Assembly (NCBI GenBank): GCA_030765045.1 | Contig: CM060967.1 | Span: 127,219,412 to 127,283,411 of the forward strand | Direction: 5' to 3' | Origin: Tenodera sinensis | Lineage: Eukaryota > Arthropoda > Insecta > Mantodea > Mantidae | Length of the DNA: 64,000 bases | In this document: one piece after another, positions 50,141-60,729 of the stretch | Numbering within the stretch: position 1 is the stretch's first letter | How the letters are laid out: each line of letters opens with the position of its first letter | The notes under the pieces: model-generated | Database searches by the model: none | Seen by the model: only the letters and a program-made list of their open reading frames with translations | What the model was told of the DNA's origin: nothing | Position numbers and translations under genes: made by a program

Positions 50141-50315
50141 CAATGACGTAGGAGTAGCCATCAAGTGTCAGGATACATTTGCGTGCAGGTACTGTTGTTG
50201 CTGACGAGGTGGGCCTGTTTTCTTCGCGCTCACCTGCGACTCTGCCTGGGTCACTGTTGCACTTGTGCACCGGGTCTTTGTACACACCCTTCATCTTCAG
50301 CTTTAGTCCATCTTA
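50141..50315 (-). CDS. Candidate host-gene exon, unidentified
   Basis: On the minus strand an open frame reads LKLKMKGVYKDPVHKCNSDP, then VAGEREENRPTSSATTVPAR and KCILTLDGYSYVI. It is followed directly by a consensus splice donor GTGAGT (50140-50135), phase 1. The sequence is hydrophilic, of mixed composition, and GC-richer than its flanks. A stop lies just upstream of LKLKM, so an acceptor or a start must fall close by. The acceptor side (ctacag near 50320) lacks a pyrimidine tract. The LDGYSYV end loosely recalls the beginning of FLYWCH zinc-finger domains, but that is speculative. No neighbouring exon was found. Confidence 0.3.
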
Positions 50316-50864
50316 ACTGTAGCTTCTTCACGTGGCTCGATTATCAGCTCATACCTCGTCGATAATGACGAGTTGTTGATAATGTTCCTTCCTCTTAAGA
50401 AATTGACTTTTTATCGTAAGAAAAACATCATCAGAGTCAATTATTTTATTTTCTAGATAAACTATAGCACCACTGATTTAATTTAACCTTGCACATATCA
50501 CTTAAAGCCTTTTGATAATTTCATTAAATTCTGTTAGCATGCAAATTTTATCAAAATATTGGACCTCTCCAAATAATTCCATTTTTAAAAGTTTTAATGG
50601 AAATTATGAAAGCAATTTTAAAGTTTTGTTTACTCTTTTTGTCTTTACATTGCAATCTGCCTGCATTTTTCACATTACACACACACGCGTCTTAAATAAA
50701 CGAATAAATAAAAGCTTTCGACAAGTCACACGTTCATAGTTCCAAAAGGGGGGAGTTTATATGTCTTTGGCACATTGAAATTGTAGTTCTTTCTTTGGCA
50801 CGTACGTAAATAAATAAAATATAAAATATCTAGTAAGTAAAATAACGCGATAAAAGCGAAAGTA

Positions 50865-51110
50865 TTTTAATACGCGAGGGCAGCAGGTGAGAAATTCGGT
50901 AATCGACACGTAAGTTTTCGCGCGAGATGTTGGCGGGACTTGGCACGTGCTCACATCCGCACCGATAGCCGAGCTGCCCGCAAGTATTACTTGTGAACTG
51001 GGCGAGAAGCTTCGGTCGCGGTCGGCACTACTCGAGTCTCTCCGTCTGCTCTCGAAGGCGGTAAGAGAGGGAACATGACCACGCGATGCCACACACACCT
51101 GTTCCATTAG
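50865..51110. promoter_or_regulatory. CpG-rich block, possible promoter/first exon
   Basis: Markedly richer in G, C and CpG than the rest of the right half. Contains an E-box CACGTG (50944-50949) and, on the plus strand, a donor-like GCG|GTAAGA at 51058-51066. It lies upstream of the candidate minus-strand exon at 50141-50315, but the plus-strand donor would suit a gene in the other direction. Neither strand shows a convincing long coding exon. Confidence 0.3.
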
Positions 51111-51929
51111 ATACGTTCGGGTATTGGTCCACAACTTGGGCTATTATCACTGTTTTTTCCATCCGTAAATGTCAATTTTAATAGTTCCAGACATCTCAGC
51201 AGCATTTCTTCGATGTACCACATCAGCATTTGGAACAGCTGTTTAACTTGGGATAAAACCACAGAATATTCTTAGGGATTATTTCATACACACATACGTT
51301 CAGTTTCTTATACAAACTATCACCTCATCATTCTTTTGTTTTGAAAAAATTATCATAAGTAATACCACGACTCATTTTCAATTTATTCAGAGAATTTGAC
51401 TATCACGAGTCACATTTATTAAGACTATTTCGCCAATTAAAGGATAGTATAGTACATGAAATGTTACTAACCTCTTAGAAGAGGCATGAAGCAACGATTC
51501 ACACATTGGCGTCCATTGGCACGGCCTACAATTCAATATGAACCTCCAATTTTGAAAGATATTGGCAATGCCAGACGTTTCGAGTATCCGCTATTAATTT
51601 CTAATTTCGTTCAACACAAAATTTGTCTGTTGTATTCTGAGTTCTTAGGGTTATTTCACCTTTTTCAGCATAACATGCTTCGCCGAAGCGAGTGTCAGCC
51701 ATATTTGACATTTGAGTAGTGGCTCTGTTACGTCAGCGGTTGCGCAGTGCAGCTAGGTTCTCTAACCTATACATAACATTAGAAAAGCAAAGGAGGCCAT
51801 ATTAAAACTCAGAAGGGGGTGGTAATGGAATCTGATAATTTTTTCACAAATGAAGGCTGTCATGGTTTGAAATTTGAAATTGTGATGCAGATGAATGATT
51901 GATTTCAACAAAATCAAGTATGAGTGGAA
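51111..51929. other. No recognised gene
   Basis: Unassigned. 51720-51780 is GC-richer ('cgtcagcggttgcgcagtgcagc') and may belong to repeat B, since similar sequence lies upstream of its second copy near 55776. Confidence 0.35.
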
Positions 51930-52375
51930 TACTCACTAGGACATTCTTTTGTTTTATACATTTCAATCGATTAACAATCAAAATGCCACTCCATTTCAAC
52001 TTGACAACTGTGTTTTTAACAACTGTTCTTTTAACAATTAATGTATTTTAGTAGAAGAATGGTTGTTAGTTAATGTTAAAAATCAAGTGAAATTTATGAA
52101 GAGAAGATCGAAATATGTGTAATTCTTCGGTATTGTTTCCCTTAGTTGGCAGTACTGAGCAAGTCGAAATAAATACATTTCAGGTTACCTTTTATAGAAT
52201 TTAACATTTCCAGGTCAAATGTTTGCGATATAATATTTAAATGCATATTTTATTTATGAAGTAGTCCAGATGAATATGGATGGTCTGACCATCCCAGATA
52301 AATTCTATCGCTCTGCTCTCGAGTTTATTGGTTAGGTCAAACAACTTATACTCTTGTGATAGTTAAATAAAAAGA
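51930..52375 (+). repeat. Unclassified dispersed repeat B, copy 1
   Basis: Colinear with 55870-56370: 'cattcttttgttttatac', 'atcaaaatgccactccatttcaacttgacaactg', 'tgtgtaattcttcggtattgtttcccttagttggcagtactg', 'catattttatttatgaagtagtccagatgaat'. No ORF and no terminal repeat recognised. Confidence 0.7.
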
Positions 52376-52504
52376 CATCAAGCCATTCATTTTACAGAAA
52401 ATGGAAGATTCTGTTATAATTTCAATCTCGGTAAGCTTCCTAGTATCAAATTTTCCTTTTTTTATATTAAAAATCCGATTGTGTTACATCACATGCACTA
52501 CAAT

Positions 52505-53065
52505 TTCTCCACCACGGGCTACTCCTTACATGGAACATTTTCCGAAGATTTTGATTTTTCTCAAAAATTTCTCTAGTGATTTTAATTAAAATGCCACATG
52601 TTTAAGATATGTTCATGGCAAATGAAATATATATTTTCGATTCTCTTGGAATGTTCTCAGAAGTCCTCTTTATTCTAGATAACTTTTGATGACTGGTAAA
52701 CCAAGATATACACAAAATCTTGCTACACAGAAATGTAGTTCTCGCTTAAGCACAAAATATATGTCCATTACATTTTTATTTACAGATGGAACCATTACCG
52801 AGATATTCCTTTTTATTTGTTTGCATTTTTCAACACTTACACATTTTTTTTCCTGGACATGCAAAGAAAATTGTATGCCAAAGTCACCATATAGCGATCA
52901 GCTTATAAAACTTTTGCTAATGGATATGCCTACTATATTCTAGTATTCTCATTGTATCTATACACACATATACATACAGACACACGCAGGCCTTCTAAAA
53001 ATACATATTTTGGTTACAGGGAGTCTGAAAACATGTATTTTGGGTAAGATATCAATATAGAAGTT
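52505..53065 (-). mobile_element. Family A copy A18, rearranged
   Basis: 52505-52960 follows family A on the minus strand ('tacatggaacattttccgaagattttg', 'aaaatgccacatgtttaagatatg', 'ccgagatattcc', 'tgcctactatattctagtattc'). From 52965 to 53065 the terminal part appears in the opposite orientation ('cacacgcaggccttctaaaaata', 'gggagtctgaaaacatgtattttggg'). So it is either two fragments or an internal inversion. Confidence 0.65.
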
Positions 53066-53324
53066 ATGATATGGCGTTGCACTAGACATGGGTAAACCAG
53101 TCACATGTTAGAGTTCAAAACGAAACACACGCATTGGCCCATGAGAAAGGTTGGGTCTAGGTGAGTGGCGAAAGGGAAAGAGTCCTGAGTGATAGGAAGC
53201 AAAGCTTCTCAACGGTGATCTGCACTAGACCGTAGACGGGCTGGGCTGTCTCTTATAGGTTTGGTGTAAACATCTGCCACTTAAATATATGTCTATGAAC
53301 TCAAGTCCTTCTCAGTCGGTCTAG
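53066..53324. other. No recognised feature
   Basis: Unassigned. Less AT-rich than its flanks, no tRNA fold or known repeat. Confidence 0.35.
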
Positions 53325-53510
53325 GTGGTACGGTTAGCCTCTAATCTACTGGTCCCAACGTCACGGGTTCTAACCCAGTTAAATGACACAGCCTCATATG
53401 AGTAGATTCACAGGCATGGAAAAGGGCTACGGGATGAATTCCCGCCAAACCGGCGGCGCTGATATAACCCTGGCGTTAATAAACAAAATGTTTATTATAT
53501 TGCTTATGTC
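53325..53510 (+). mobile_element. tRNA-derived SINE (family S3)
   Basis: Head 'ggtctaggtggtacggttagcctctaatctactggtcccaacgtcacgggttctaaccc' (B box GGGTTCTAACCC). The body, 'tgagtagattcacaggcatg...aattcccgccaaaccggcggcgctgatataaccctggcgttaat', matches 59180-59405. Confidence 0.75.
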
Positions 53511-53767
53511 ATTTTCAGGCTCAGGTTCTACTACTAATGAAGTGCTAGAAGTGGGGATTGGGCGTGGCAGGGGCGGTTCAGTATTTCCTTGCCAACATAA
53601 TGCGTGTTATATCCGCACGATTACATGCTCTCAATTTATACAAGATCAGTAGTAACATTACAGTTGATTTATCATGATTTAGTAGAGCACGTCGTATCTA
53701 TCTATTTCTGGGCCCAAAATGCTAATGTATTGCTTCATGTTATTCAAGATAACAAGCGCAGGTGTTT
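53511..53767. other. No recognised feature
   Basis: Unassigned interval. Confidence 0.4.
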
Positions 53768-54655
53768 TTAATACTTTCTCTACTGGAAACTAGAGGAAGT
53801 ATTGTATTTAACCAAAAGTTCTATGTCAAGATTTCACCAGAAATACACGTTTTGAGACCCCCTGAAACACAAAAAGCATTTTTTAGACAAAAGTCTGTAT
53901 GTGTCTGTCAGCCTGTGGAAAGCATAACTCAAAAACAAAGATTCGTTAAAAACCGAAGTTGGTATTTAAGTTTAATGACTTTCAAGGATGCGACACGAAG
54001 ATTTTAAGGAAAATAGCAGACTACATGGAAAATTTTTCGAAAATTTTGATTTTCTTGAAAATGACTTCTGTCAAGGACTCGACACGAAGTTATTGAAGAA
54101 AACTTCGTCGCCCTTTTACATGGAAAATTTTGCTATTCTCACAAATGACTAAGGATTTTAATTAAAATGCCACATGTTTAAGGCTATTTGTATGGCAAAT
54201 GAAATTTATATTTTGAATTTTCTGACTATAGCCCATGTAGTCCTGTTTACTCTTGACGACTTTTGCATAGTTGCTAAACCGTAAGGCATAGACCAAATCT
54301 CACTGTACCTAAAAACTAACCTCGTTAAAACACACAATTTATGCCCAAGTGCATTTTTGAGGAGTGAACCATTTCGTAGATATTCCTTATTATTTGTGTG
54401 GGTTTTGCAATACTTAAACTTTTCTCAAATGGATATGTAAAAAGAACGGAATTTCAAAGCGATCAGCTTTAAACAATTTGACTATCGCCCAAAGCCTACT
54501 GTATTCCCACATTCCCCTGCTCCTACAAGAAAATCAGCAATAAGATAATTTCTAGAAAGTTTCTCTTGACCAACATGAAGAAGATAGAGGAATAAAGTTT
54601 GTAGGAATAGTTAGTACAGAAAAAGTCATATGAGTATAACACATCAGATTTTATA
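53768..54655 (-). mobile_element. Family A complete copy A19, no microsatellite
   Basis: From 'actttctctactggaaactagaggaagtattg' to 'gtatgagtataacacatcaga'-type end ('catatgagtataacacatcagatttt'). At the microsatellite point only 'gtatgtgtctgtcagcctgtgg' is present, so this copy keeps the short GTCTGTC seed. A partial internal duplication occurs at 54061-54130 ('caaggactcgacacgaag' repeated). Confidence 0.87.
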
Positions 54656-55094
54656 GGAAGAATTAATTTCTTAAATTAAATGCCATGGAAATAATTAATA
54701 GTTGCGTAGTTTAAGTAAAATTTTGTTTTTATCACTTTTGTCAATACCTGTTGCTGTTCCCGTGGCAATGAAACATGGTACGATAATAAGCCCTGACGTT
54801 AGGGAATTGCAAATAAGCTTGTCTGCATCACATAGAGTCCATTGTGCCTCTTTTAATGAACCTAAGGTTGTAAAAGTTCAAACGCAAAACCATCGATAAT
54901 GATTATTCTCTGAAAATAAATAAAAAGCTGCAGAAATAATTTCCGTTAAAGCCGATGGCAATCTTCTTCTACATCAGTGCCCACACTTGTCAGGTTTTAC
55001 AATCATAATCAACTAGATTATGAGCGAGAAACATATCAATATTCTTCCTTAACACCAAAGCTTAAAAGCTGAACAACTTTGTGCTCGTAATAAC
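54656..55094. other. No recognised feature
   Basis: The ORF at 54702-54899 (plus) has a hydrophobic start but no recognised motif. Otherwise AT-rich. Confidence 0.35.
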
Positions 55095-55425
55095 AGTTGT
55101 GGAGAACACTTTTTGGATAACAGATGTTAAATCACACCCCGTAAAGCAAGCAGTCTACCTCCAGATGAAACAATGACAAGAATAACGTACCAAGATTACG
55201 TTGTCTCTATTAAAAATAAGATAAAAAGAAACTGGGAAAACCAGTGGTGTAGCAACTCAAACATTAAACTGTGTGACAAAATGACCAACGGAATATTAAA
55301 ACCTCCTTTCAATCAACTGAAACGTCAGAAACAAGTGGCTATAACTAGGCTAAGAATTGGTCATTGCAGAATCACGCACTCACACACCATATCCAAGGAC
55401 CCAGCTCCCATATACTATAAACAAG
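55095..55425 (+). pseudogene. LINE C-terminal fragment, I/Jockey-type tail
   Basis: Reads ASSLPPDETMTRITYQDYVV, KRNWENQWCSNSNIKLCDKM and QKQVAITRLRIGHCRITHSH then TISKDPAP. The W...W spacing followed by 'xxVAxTRLRIGHxxxTHxH' is the conserved segment after the RNase H domain of I-clade and related insect non-LTR elements, where it leads into a CxxC motif. Here the cysteines are lost (PIYYKQG). No upstream RT is present. A different family from the four RTE-like fragments. Confidence 0.65.
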
Positions 55426-55869
55426 GTTGAAACAATGTTGAATCACACAATTTTAGCACGTAAGTTATTTTAAATTAAGCTGCCCTTCATTTTTAACAGT
55501 TCGTCTTTGCTAATACATTTCATTTCGTCCATTACTTACATTCAACGAGAGCCCACACCACTCTTGATTCATTTCTACCGTAAATGAAGGCAGTTTTGAA
55601 ATAAAACAAGAACTGGTACATATTTTTGTACTGTTTCATACAGACGGACATTCAATTATCATTAAAGCGCGGGAGATTGTGCGAAAAGCCACAGGTTTAG
55701 TGCGCATAGGTTATGCTATTGCTACTCTCACATGCACACAGCTGCAGGTGTCTACTGATGCGCGTGCATATACGACGGCTGCGCAGTGCCGTTTACGCCA
55801 TTTACTCTCCGTGCCCAACTTAACTATAACGCATGTGACCGCAGGCGGCTCCACGCTCTAATTATCATA
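55426..55869. other. No recognised feature
   Basis: Unassigned. 55690-55860 is GC-richer and may be an extension of repeat B. Confidence 0.35.
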
Positions 55870-56370
55870 CATGAATCCTGGTCATTCTTTTGTTTTGTAC
55901 AAATTATCACTGGATCATTCTTTGTTTAGTCAGTGTCGCCAAGTGTATCCAGTAAGTCCTTGAAAAACAATTTATTACACATTACAATCCATTCACTATC
56001 AAAATACCAGTCCATTTCAAGTTGACAGCCCTGATTTTAACAAATATTATTTTTTAATGTTAAAACGAAGTGCGATTTATTTGAGATTACAAAGTGGTTT
56101 TCCGTTGTAACAACAAGAGGAGATCGATATAGTGTAATTCTTGAGTTTCGTTTTCCTCAGTTGGCAATACTGGGTAATTCGAACTGCACTAAGTAATTAA
56201 TATATTTTAGATTACATTTTATATAACTTAACATTTTCTAATCATATATTTTCGATATAATCTTTAAATTCATATTTTATTTATGAAACAGTCCAGATAA
56301 ATGCCATTCTCTCGCTCCGCCCAGAATTTATCGGCCAGCTCACACATCGACTTATTTGTTTGCTGTTACT
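55870..56370 (+). repeat. Unclassified dispersed repeat B, copy 2
   Basis: Colinear with 51930-52375 and containing an extra stretch of about 70 bp near 55905-55985. Shares 'ctatcaaaataccagtccatttcaagttgacag', 'gtgtaattcttgagtttcgttttcctcagttggcaatactggg', 'catattttatttatgaaacagtccagataaatg'. Confidence 0.7.
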
Positions 56371-56726
56371 TTTATAGTTGTAACATGTGGCTATTTCTAG
56401 TATTAACAGAATTGATTGAGAATGAACTGTGATAAGCGAATGGAGCACAGATCGCAGCCAGATCGGAGAAATGTGTGCAGTAATTTCCTGAAACTCAACG
56501 GAACACCTATTTTTCACAACCTCCAGCTATCTGTTTTCCCCGTTCTACTCTATGGTGACAGACGTATGTCCAGATAACGACTTTATTGTGCACGCTTGTC
56601 TAACCTGAAATAAATGTCGCTGAGCAGCTTTCCTTCGTTTATGACATATACGATACAGGAAAATAGCTCCTAAACTAGAATTGCATTTTCGGGAAAGACT
56701 TCTATGTGGCTGACAGAAAAAAAAAA
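56371..56726. other. No recognised feature
   Basis: Unassigned AT-rich interval. Confidence 0.4.
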
Positions 56727-56965
56727 TCTGATGTGTTACACTCGCATAACTTTCTCTACTCTTGTATTAACCATCCTTACAAACTCTTACTCCTATATAT
56801 TCTTCGTGTTAGTTGAAATAAACATTTGCAGGAATTATCTTATTGTTTATTTCTTTGTAGGTAGAAGGGGAATATGGTATACGTTAGCATTGAGCCATAA
56901 TCAAATCGTTTAAAGCTTTAAAATTCCGTTCTCTTTGCACAGCTAAAATATAAAAAATTAACAAC

Positions 56966-57140
56966 GCAAGTTGGCCATGGTAGCTTAGTGCTTAAAGCAG
57001 CCGCTCGATAAGCGGAAGACCCGTGGTTCAAATCCAAACTATGGCATTGAATTTTTCAGTCTGATTCAACCTCTTAAACATATACGATTTGTGTGTTTAA
57101 AAACACCTGCAGTAAGCTTGTTGGCATAAATAAATAGTAA
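56966..57140 (+). mobile_element. tRNA-derived SINE (family S5) inside family A
   Basis: Head 'gccatggtagcttagtgcttaaagcagccgctcgataagcgg...cccgtggttcaaatccaaactatggc' (B box GTGGTTCAAATCC) and the same body as 28266-28445. It replaces part of the surrounding family A copy rather than simply interrupting it. Confidence 0.8.
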
Positions 57141-57382
57141 TTCAAAATATACGTTTCATTTGTCTAAAAATATCCTAAATACCTCAAACCCGGCATTTTA
57201 ATCAAAGTCATCAGTCATTTGCGAGAAAATCATTTTCGAAAGAGTTCCATGTAAACGGTAGTTTAGGGTGGAGGAGTTTTCTTCAAAATCGTTGTGTCGC
57301 ATCCTTAAAAGATGTTAAACTTAAACACCAACTTTTATTTTCAACCAACTTTTAATTTTTGAGTTATACTGCTCACAGACTG

Positions 57383-57486
<104 letters not shown>

Positions 57487-57640
57487 ACTTAACCACACTC
57501 AAACTCACGGAACCTTTTTCTAAAAATGTTCTTTTTTGGATTCAGGAGTCTTGTATCATATATTTCCGGTGAAATCTGGACATCGAATTTCTGGGTGGAA
57601 TATAATACCTTCTGTTTTTACTACACGTGGTAGGTAGCGT

Positions 57641-57801
57641 GTTTCACATGTCTATCTAAGTGATAAGCAAGCCGTTTTATCAACACACGCTTCCTCGCTT
57701 CTTCACTCTGCAGCGCACGAGTTGAGCCGAGCTCAACCGAGCCACCACGATTCACGGTACAAGGGATCTCTGCAGTTTGTATGTACGATTTTAACGTTTG
57801 A
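57641..57801. other. No recognised feature
   Basis: Short unassigned interval. Contains a GC-richer stretch at 57690-57750. Confidence 0.4.
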
Positions 57802-58066
57802 GAGGTCCTAGTAGTTGTAGTGTTTAACGCCCGCTTTTACTACTACGGCACCGCAGGCGGTGACACTGATGACACATGGAATGCAGATGGAGCACCGGTG
57901 GAATGAGATGGCGGGGGAAACCGGAGCACCCGGAGAAAACCCGCCCTGACGCCGCTTCGTCCACCACGAATACCACATGCGGGTCCCTGGGATCGAACCC
58001 GGGCCGCCTAGGTGGTAGGCGAGCGCGCTAACCGCTCGGCCACGGCGCCGCCTTGTGAGGTTCTGG
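57802..58066 (-). mobile_element. SINE (family S2, tail type a), complete with imperfect TSD
   Basis: Element 57812-58056 between GAGGTCCTAG (57802-57811) and GAGGTTCTGG (58057-58066), 8 of 10 identical. On the minus strand the head GCCGTGGCCGAGCGGTTAGC resembles tRNA-Ser/Leu. The B box is GGGTTCGATCCC. Core 'GGCGGGTTTTCTCCGGGTGC', tail type a with 'GTGTCACCGCCTGCGGTGCC'. Best preserved S2 copy and likely the youngest. Confidence 0.85.
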
Positions 58067-58235
58067 AATACTATTCCGCATTCCCACTATACCTACAAGA
58101 AAATATGTAATTAAACAATTTTTACAAACGTTTACTCGATTAACACAAAGAAGATAATAAGAAGCGTTTTTAAGTTTTATGTAGTATGAATAAAGTGGAT
58201 AGAGAAAATCATTTGAGTACACACATCAAAGGTTT
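58067..58235 (-). mobile_element. Family A start fragment, copy A21
   Basis: Minus-strand end of family A: 'cattcccactatacctacaagaaaatatg', 'cgtttactcgattaacacaaagaag', 'ggatagagaaaatcatttgagtacacacatcaa'. Only the TCTGATG-side end is present. Confidence 0.65.
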
Positions 58236-58435
58236 TCTTCTGTGGGTTAATTGTTTGCCGGTTCTCCCGCTGTACACATTCTGCCAAAGTGTGTACCTAC
58301 CCAGTATTCCTCTAAACCACAGACCGGGCAGATTCTCCTCCTGACAGAATCATCAGTCATGTTCTGTGCTGTCCAGTCTTCCAGTCTAAACCATTCAATT
58401 TCTGGTATCTCTTGTCTTCCATCCTATGCATCTTT
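58236..58435. other. No recognised feature
   Basis: Short unassigned interval between family A and the S1 SINE. Confidence 0.4.
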
Positions 58436-58674
58436 ACCTTAATTCGCCCGCCTCGGTAGCGTGATGGTTAGCGTATCTGCCTCACGTTCAAGAGGTCCCG
58501 AGTTCGAATCTCGCTTAGGGTAAGTTATCCGGGTAAGGTGTTTTTCCGAGGTTTTCCCTACCCTGAGAAGACGAATGTGGGTAACTTAAAGCTCCATGGA
58601 CCTCGGGCTCATTTGAGCATCATTTCATTCATTCGTCCGATATGACGCAATGTTGGAGGACGTTAATAATAATA

Positions 58675-58725
<51 letters not shown>

Positions 58726-58730
58726 AGTTC
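58436..58730 (+). mobile_element. SINE (family S1, tRNA-Val-like), complete with TSD and poly-A
   Basis: ACCTTAATTC (58436-58445) and ACCTTAGTTC (58721-58730), 9 of 10 identical, flank a 275-bp element. The head has A box 'TAGCGTGATGGTTAGCG', a CAC anticodon-like triplet and B box GAGTTCGAATC, most like tRNA-Val. The acceptor ends do not pair, so it is not a tRNA gene. The tail is TAATAATAATAA followed by 44 adenines. Reference copy of S1. Confidence 0.9.
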
Positions 58731-59179
58731 AATTTTGTATTATTTGTTAGTCTTAGAGGATGTTTAGTTTTACAATAACAATAAATTTCCTACTAATTGA
58801 TATCCTTTAACAACGTTCAATGTGTTTTTGTCATTTATTTTACTTCTTTTTCATACTGACATCGTGGCTATTATAAAGTCTCTTTCATGTTCAGCTGTTC
58901 CTAAAAGAACTGAATTGAAATACGGCTTCCTTTTGGGTGAACACATGTCTCTCTCTTGTTAACAGAAACGTGAGCTTCAGCTTTGTCGGGTGCAGTGGTT
59001 TGGAACTAGTTAAGGTAGTTCGCAAGTTGGACACTTTCAGTGGCGTGATAAGTAAAGTTGTGGCGAATGTGGTAACCGCACCCAGGTGATAAACTCCCTT
59101 GATATTCTTAGATACTTAATACAGATATAAAAATATTACATGAAATCACTACTTCTATAAATATCTGCTTATAAATACA
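58731..59179. other. No recognised feature
   Basis: AT-rich interval between SINEs. Nothing recognised. Confidence 0.4.
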
Positions 59180-59405
59180 AGAAGTTGGTCTGAGTGGCTC
59201 ACTTGGTTAGACGCTGGCGTACTGATGCCAAGGTCGCGGGCTCAAATCCGACCCAGTCCGATGGTTTTTAAGTGTGCTTAAAACGACAGCTTCATGTCAG
59301 TAGATTTAATGACATGTAAAAGAACTCCTGCGGAACGAAATTTCGGCACACCGGCGACGCTGATGTGATCTTGGCAACTGACAGCGACGTTAAACAACAA
59401 ATAAA
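59180..59405 (+). mobile_element. tRNA-derived SINE (family S3), reference copy
   Basis: Head 'ggtctgagtggctcacttggttagacgctggcg' (A box) and 'cgcgggctcaaatccg' (B box), body 'catgtcagtagatttaatgacatgtaaaagaactcctgcgg', 'ttcggcacaccggcgacgctgatgtga', tail 'gacgttaaacaacaaataaaaa'. Relatives at 53325-53510 and 1137-1258. Confidence 0.8.
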
Positions 59406-59419
59406 AACCGATTAAATAA

Positions 59420-59745
59420 TTCCTAATAATAACCCAAGACAGAACAGCTCTTTCCAGGCCAAGGTCTACCGCCCAGAGTACCTCACCATTGTCCACCACA
59501 GACATCATCAGTGGGGTGCAGCGCTGGAGGGTGGTATGCGGCAGGCGCCCCGATTCCTCCTGATCTATGCAACCAGGGACCGTCACCTTTCGAGTAGCTC
59601 CCCAGTTCTCCCCTCAGTGACCTAACGAGGTTCAGTGCAACCAGATCCCCAGCGGGAGAAAATCCCCATGTCATAACCGGGAATCAAACTGGGGTCTGCC
59701 GCTTAGTAAGCAAATGCGCTACCACCGCGGAGACGACCCAAAGGA
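59420..59745 (-). mobile_element. tRNA-derived SINE (family S4), reference copy
   Basis: On the minus strand: head 'GTCGTCTCCGCGGTGGTAGC' with A box, B box CAGTTTGATTCCCGGT, then a body of about 240 bp with 'CCTCGTTAGGTCACTGAGGG' and 'CTGGGGAGCTACTCG'. Its body is shared with the truncated insert at 4758-4980. It lies back to back with the S3 SINE. Confidence 0.78.
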
Positions 59746-60624
59746 ATATAAAACAGATTTAAATAACTTATATATTTATATAAAAGTCATACTGCAGTTG
59801 TAAGTTCAACTCCAGTATCCGATTATGATTGTGACTTTAAATTTATAGAATTTAGATATTTGGGACACAATTTAATAAAGTCCGGACATGTGACTTTCTG
59901 TTCGCACACGTGCAAATCATTTCCTGGAAGCTGATATTGCAGGACAGATGCTACAAGACATGTTCTCCCATCGTACAGGTGGAACCTGCTTAGCTGACGA
60001 GTGCTGACAAATGCTTCACTAGCTACTTCGTCAGCGATCATTGTATACTTAAATCCCCGGGTTTTGACCAAGGAGAGGGTCACTTTCACTTCTTAGGGCA
60101 AGTTTGCGACACTGCTCTTTAACCTTTTCTTTCAATATGAAACTCCCAAGGAATACCAACTAAGATAACGTAGTCTTACCTCATTATAATACAAACTAAT
60201 AGTTTTGTTTATATAAATTAAACCTTTTGGCACCAGAATTACAAGTTGACTTCTGGGTTTAACCCTTCATCCCATTTACAGACAGCCTCAGTAAATACCC
60301 GTCCTGTACTTCCCTTCCATTCATGGTAAGTTATCCTCAAATGAAGACACCAAACGTCCATTTTAACATGACATCTGGTGGAGACGCTAAGTGACGTCTG
60401 GCGTAGACACATCTGGCGACCGGCGCCTTTGTTACGTCATAGAATCATAGAAATGCTTGTAAAATAAACTGCACTACTATAATGGAAATATGGATACAAT
60501 TTGATATGTTAAATAAACGTATAAGTAGAATTTAGAGGTTAAATACATAGCATTCGGAACATAAGTCTCAATATTTTCCTTTATTTTAAATTTAATCATA
60601 ATTTCTCTATTTATGTAGATGTAT
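59746..60624. other. No recognised gene
   Basis: Unassigned. The stretch at 60340-60435 is GC-richer with repeated 'catctgg' words. The ORF at 59823-60089 (minus) has no recognised motif. Confidence 0.4.
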
Positions 60625-60729
60625 TTCTTGAAATTACACAATCGATATCGAGATTAAATCGGAAAACATGTTTTGAGATTCCCTTGAGCACAAAAAATTG
60701 CATGTTTTAGAGAAAAAAATTGGTGCATA
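60625..60729 (-). mobile_element. Family A terminal fragment
   Basis: 'tacacaatcgatatcgagattaaatcgg', 'catgttttgagattcccttgagcacaaaaaattgcatgttttagag' follow the palindrome-side part of family A on the minus strand up to the microsatellite point, where the MITE relative begins. Confidence 0.6.

Noticed and set aside
54702..54899. Small secreted-protein-like ORF with hydrophobic start
   Set aside because: Composition alone suggests a signal peptide. There are no supporting splice sites or recognised domain, and the length is within chance for this DNA.
58446..58522. tRNA-Val gene
   Set aside because: Polymerase III boxes are present, but the acceptor ends do not pair, and the sequence continues into a SINE body with poly-A and target duplication. 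The same applies to the tRNA-like heads of the other SINEs.
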